Assembly (NCBI RefSeq): GCF_021869535.1
Contig: NW_026262604.1
Location: forward strand, 56,134,247-56,198,246
DNA from: Mytilus californianus
Taxonomy: Eukaryota > Mollusca > Bivalvia > Mytilida > Mytilidae
Length of the DNA stretch: 64,000 bases
Direction: 5' to 3'
In this document: positions 62,085 through 64,000 of the stretch, piece after piece
How positions within the stretch are numbered: the first letter of the stretch is position 1
How the letters are laid out: the number at the start of each line of letters is the position of its first letter
Notes under the pieces: model-generated
Databases searched by the model: none
Told to the model about the DNA's origin: nothing
Seen by the model: the letters and a program-made list of their open reading frames with translations, nothing else
Program-made: the position numbers and the translations under genes

Positions 62085-62565
62085 TTTACTCCAATTGTTT
62101 TAATTTGAAAAAAAATCCACCATTTTGGACGTTTTCTTGTTATTTTTCATCTTATCTGTCAGAATCTGAAACTTTGACCTCAAAATACTTCACGATTTAA
62201 GAGGCCACCGACAGGAAATCTCATCTCGAGATCTACTTTATTGGATAAGTGATTTGTTAAAGATAAGTTACGTCACAGAGGATTAATTTGTTTTTGTTAA
62301 AGTAATCCCACAAAGAATCAATATACTTTGTACTTTGTTTAATGTTCACGGATATTAACTAATAAATAATTGAAAAGTAAATTAAGAAATTTGTAAAAGG
62401 TCAAAGTGTGACCTGACGAACAAGAGAAGTACAAAAAATGTATACGTGCATTTTGACTAATGTTCATCTGTTCCTCACTTTCATTATATTCTAGGTTTGT
62501 CCTGTTTGGTGCGTATATATATACGGTTTAAATAGTAGGTCGGGACTTTACTATCCGTGTTTTAT
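62085..62565 (-). promoter_or_regulatory. 5' flank / presumed 5' UTR and promoter region
   Basis: Sequence upstream of the start codon. Apart from the uORF I can point only to an AT-rich TATATATA stretch near 62515-62522 and TATTTAAA near 62525; neither is established as a promoter. No CpG-rich patch is seen. Confidence 0.25.
62100..62150 (-). other. Upstream ORF ending just before the start codon
   Basis: A 16-codon ATG-to-TAA reading frame (MKNNKKTSKMVDFFSN) lies in frame upstream and stops 15 nt before the main ATG. Whether it is transcribed depends on the unseen transcription start. If included, it would be a candidate translational regulator. The TAA also proves that the main ORF cannot extend upstream in the unspliced sequence. 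Confidence 0.35.
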
Positions 62566-62574
62566 GAGGGGCCT

Positions 62575-62745
62575 GATGGGGGGGGGGGGTCTCATCACGA
62601 ATCACGAGTTGATTTTTTTGTCAATCACGATTCACAGAAAATAAATTTTCATGATCACGGACCACGTAAATATAAAAAAAAAAATCTGTAGAAAAACGGA
62701 TCACGATAGCGAAAATGCGCCGATCACGATCGAAGAACGAAAATA
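62575..62745 (+). repeat. G-run plus ATCACGA repeat
   Basis: A run of about 13 G, then repeated AATCACGA, GATCACGGA and CCGATCACGATCG motifs within 160 bases. Looks like a dispersed low-complexity element upstream of the gene. Confidence 0.5.
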
Positions 62746-63234
62746 ACCCATCTTTTATCTTGAAAGGAGAAATGGATATTATCTATAAAATTCTGTAAAA
62801 CAGTTCCGGTTATCTTTTTTTATTCGAATCATCATTTTTAAAGTCATAATTTTCTCAAAAGTGGCTTTCGGTGCAAATGGCAGCCTTTTGTAATAAAATA
62901 TATTATAAATTTCTTGACAAAATAAATAATTTGTTTCAGAAGGGAAGTGAAGAAAATGGTTTCTTTCCATTGAAAATAAGAGAGGTCAACATCTCTTTTC
63001 AATAAAAACGTCTTGTGCTTGTATGTTATTGCAAACAATATAAATAGGTTTTTTAATTCGAAAAATTGTTTGTCCCGAGAGAACAAAAAACATGTTACCC
63101 CAACCCCCACCAAACAAAAGATGATCTATATGCCTCATATAAATGAACAGAGATGTGGGGTGAACGTTACTTATTGAGACAGAAACCAAACAACCAAACA
63201 CATCCGTATTGAACAAAAATACAGGAGGGGTCGG

Positions 63235-63425
63235 ATGGGGGTCCTCTATTTCTTTATTCTTTATTATTTAGACAATTTTTCTCTATTCTTTATTTATTTT
63301 GTCCATTATTCCCTTTTTTCTTCATATTTAAGCACCCCATTAGTCTCTCTTCTTTATTTTTTTGCCTACTTTTTTCCTATTCTTTTTATTTTTCTCCTTT
63401 ATTCTACACTTTTTTACCATTATTC
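63235..63425 (+). repeat. Pyrimidine-rich tract (TTCTTTATTT)
   Basis: Degenerate repeats of TTCTTTATT with almost no purines other than A. The 96-aa open frame over it is low-complexity. Confidence 0.6.
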
Positions 63426-63427
63426 TT

Positions 63428-64000
63428 TATTCTGTAATCCCCATCCAGACCCTCATACAGGATACGGTATTTATTCTGTAATCCCCATCCAGACCCTCAT
63501 ACAGGATACGGTATTTATTCTGTAATCCCCATCCAGACTCTCATACAGGATACGTTATTTATTCTGTAATCCCCATCCAGATTCTCATACAGGATACGGT
63601 ATTTATTCTGTAATCCCCATCCAGACTCTCATACAGGATACGGTATTTATTCTGTAATCCCCATCCAGACTCTCATACAGGATACGGTATTTATTCTGTA
63701 ATCCCCATCCAGACTCTCATACAGGATACGTTATTTATTCTGTAATCCCCATCCAGACTCTCATACAGGATACGTTATTTATTCTGTAATCCCCATCCAG
63801 ACTCTCATACAGGATACGGTATTTATTCTGTAATCCCCATCCAGACTCTCATACAGGATACGTTATTTATTCTGTAATCCCCATCCAGACTCTCATACAG
63901 GATACGTTATTTATTCTGTAATCCCCATCCAGACTCTCATACAGGATACGTTATTTATTCTGTAATCCCCATCCAGACTCTCATACAGGATACGTTATTT
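63428..64000 (+). repeat. 44-bp minisatellite running off the window
   Basis: Thirteen units of TATTCTGTAATCCCCATCCA plus GACTCTCATACAGGATACGT and TATT, starts at 63428, 63472, 63516 and so on. Almost identical; main variants GATACGG/GATACGT and CTC/CCC. It continues past 64000. Confidence 0.95.

Noticed and set aside
62514-62532. TATA box for the receptor gene
   Set aside because: AT-rich DNA produces such strings often; no initiator or transcript evidence, about 430 bases from the start codon.

Overview
The window looks like intron-rich, AT-rich genomic DNA of a bivalve mollusc, probably a mussel-type genome. That rests on the repeat families, which I recognise from memory as typical of bivalve introns, and was not checked by a search. 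I find one protein-coding gene, on the minus strand, and nothing convincing on the plus strand. Everything else is intron filled with transposable-element remnants, tandem arrays and minisatellites. I read exons by eye from protein similarity, splice signals and codon phase. Exon ends are exact proposals; repeat borders are good to about 20 bases.

The gene runs right to left. Its start codon is at 62084 and 23 coding exons reach down to 3434. Total coding length is 3586 nt, about 1195 codons plus one base. Every junction is phase-compatible and no in-frame stop appears. The product is a cell-surface or secreted protein: signal peptide; FN3-1 (about residues 22-113); FN3-2 (119-210); FN3-3 (217-312); acidic linker; one Ig domain (346-452); FN3-4 (457-550); FN3-5 (556-688, interrupted by 36 residues from two tiny exons); FN3-6 (691-783); FN3-7 (785-878); FN3-8 (879-975); FN3-9 (985-1075); Thr-rich linker; FN3-10 (1098-1195). 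FN3-8, -9 and -10 resemble FN3 domains 3, 4 and 6 of DCC/neogenin (netrin/RGM receptors), and FN3-1 resembles DCC FN3-5. The usual four N-terminal Ig domains are absent. Transmembrane and cytoplasmic exons should lie beyond position 1.

Layout of the minus-strand gene with its intronic load: 62.1-57.7 kb, start and FN3-1/2, with a minisatellite that re-copies a splice donor; 48.8-42.5 kb, FN3-3, linker and first half of the Ig, with a composite element holding a two-type higher-order repeat (44.05-45.69 kb); 41.0-33.9 kb, Ig second half, FN3-4 and the candidate cassette, with nested TIR transposons at 34.2-35.9 kb; 30.5-27.1 kb, FN3-5/6, with a 153-bp higher-order minisatellite, SINEs and a MITE at a splice acceptor; 21.1-19.3 kb, FN3-7/8, beside nested hairpin-ended elements; 15.5-9.9 kb, FN3-8/9 and linker, with a partial duplication of exon 19; 5.3-3.4 kb, FN3-10.

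The most unusual non-coding signal is a group of element families sharing one plan: a short left hairpin or inverted repeat, a tandem-repeat core, usually a GAC-rich microsatellite, a right hairpin and an A-rich end. In one family the hairpin stems differ between copies but stay paired, and the same ends flank unrelated cores.
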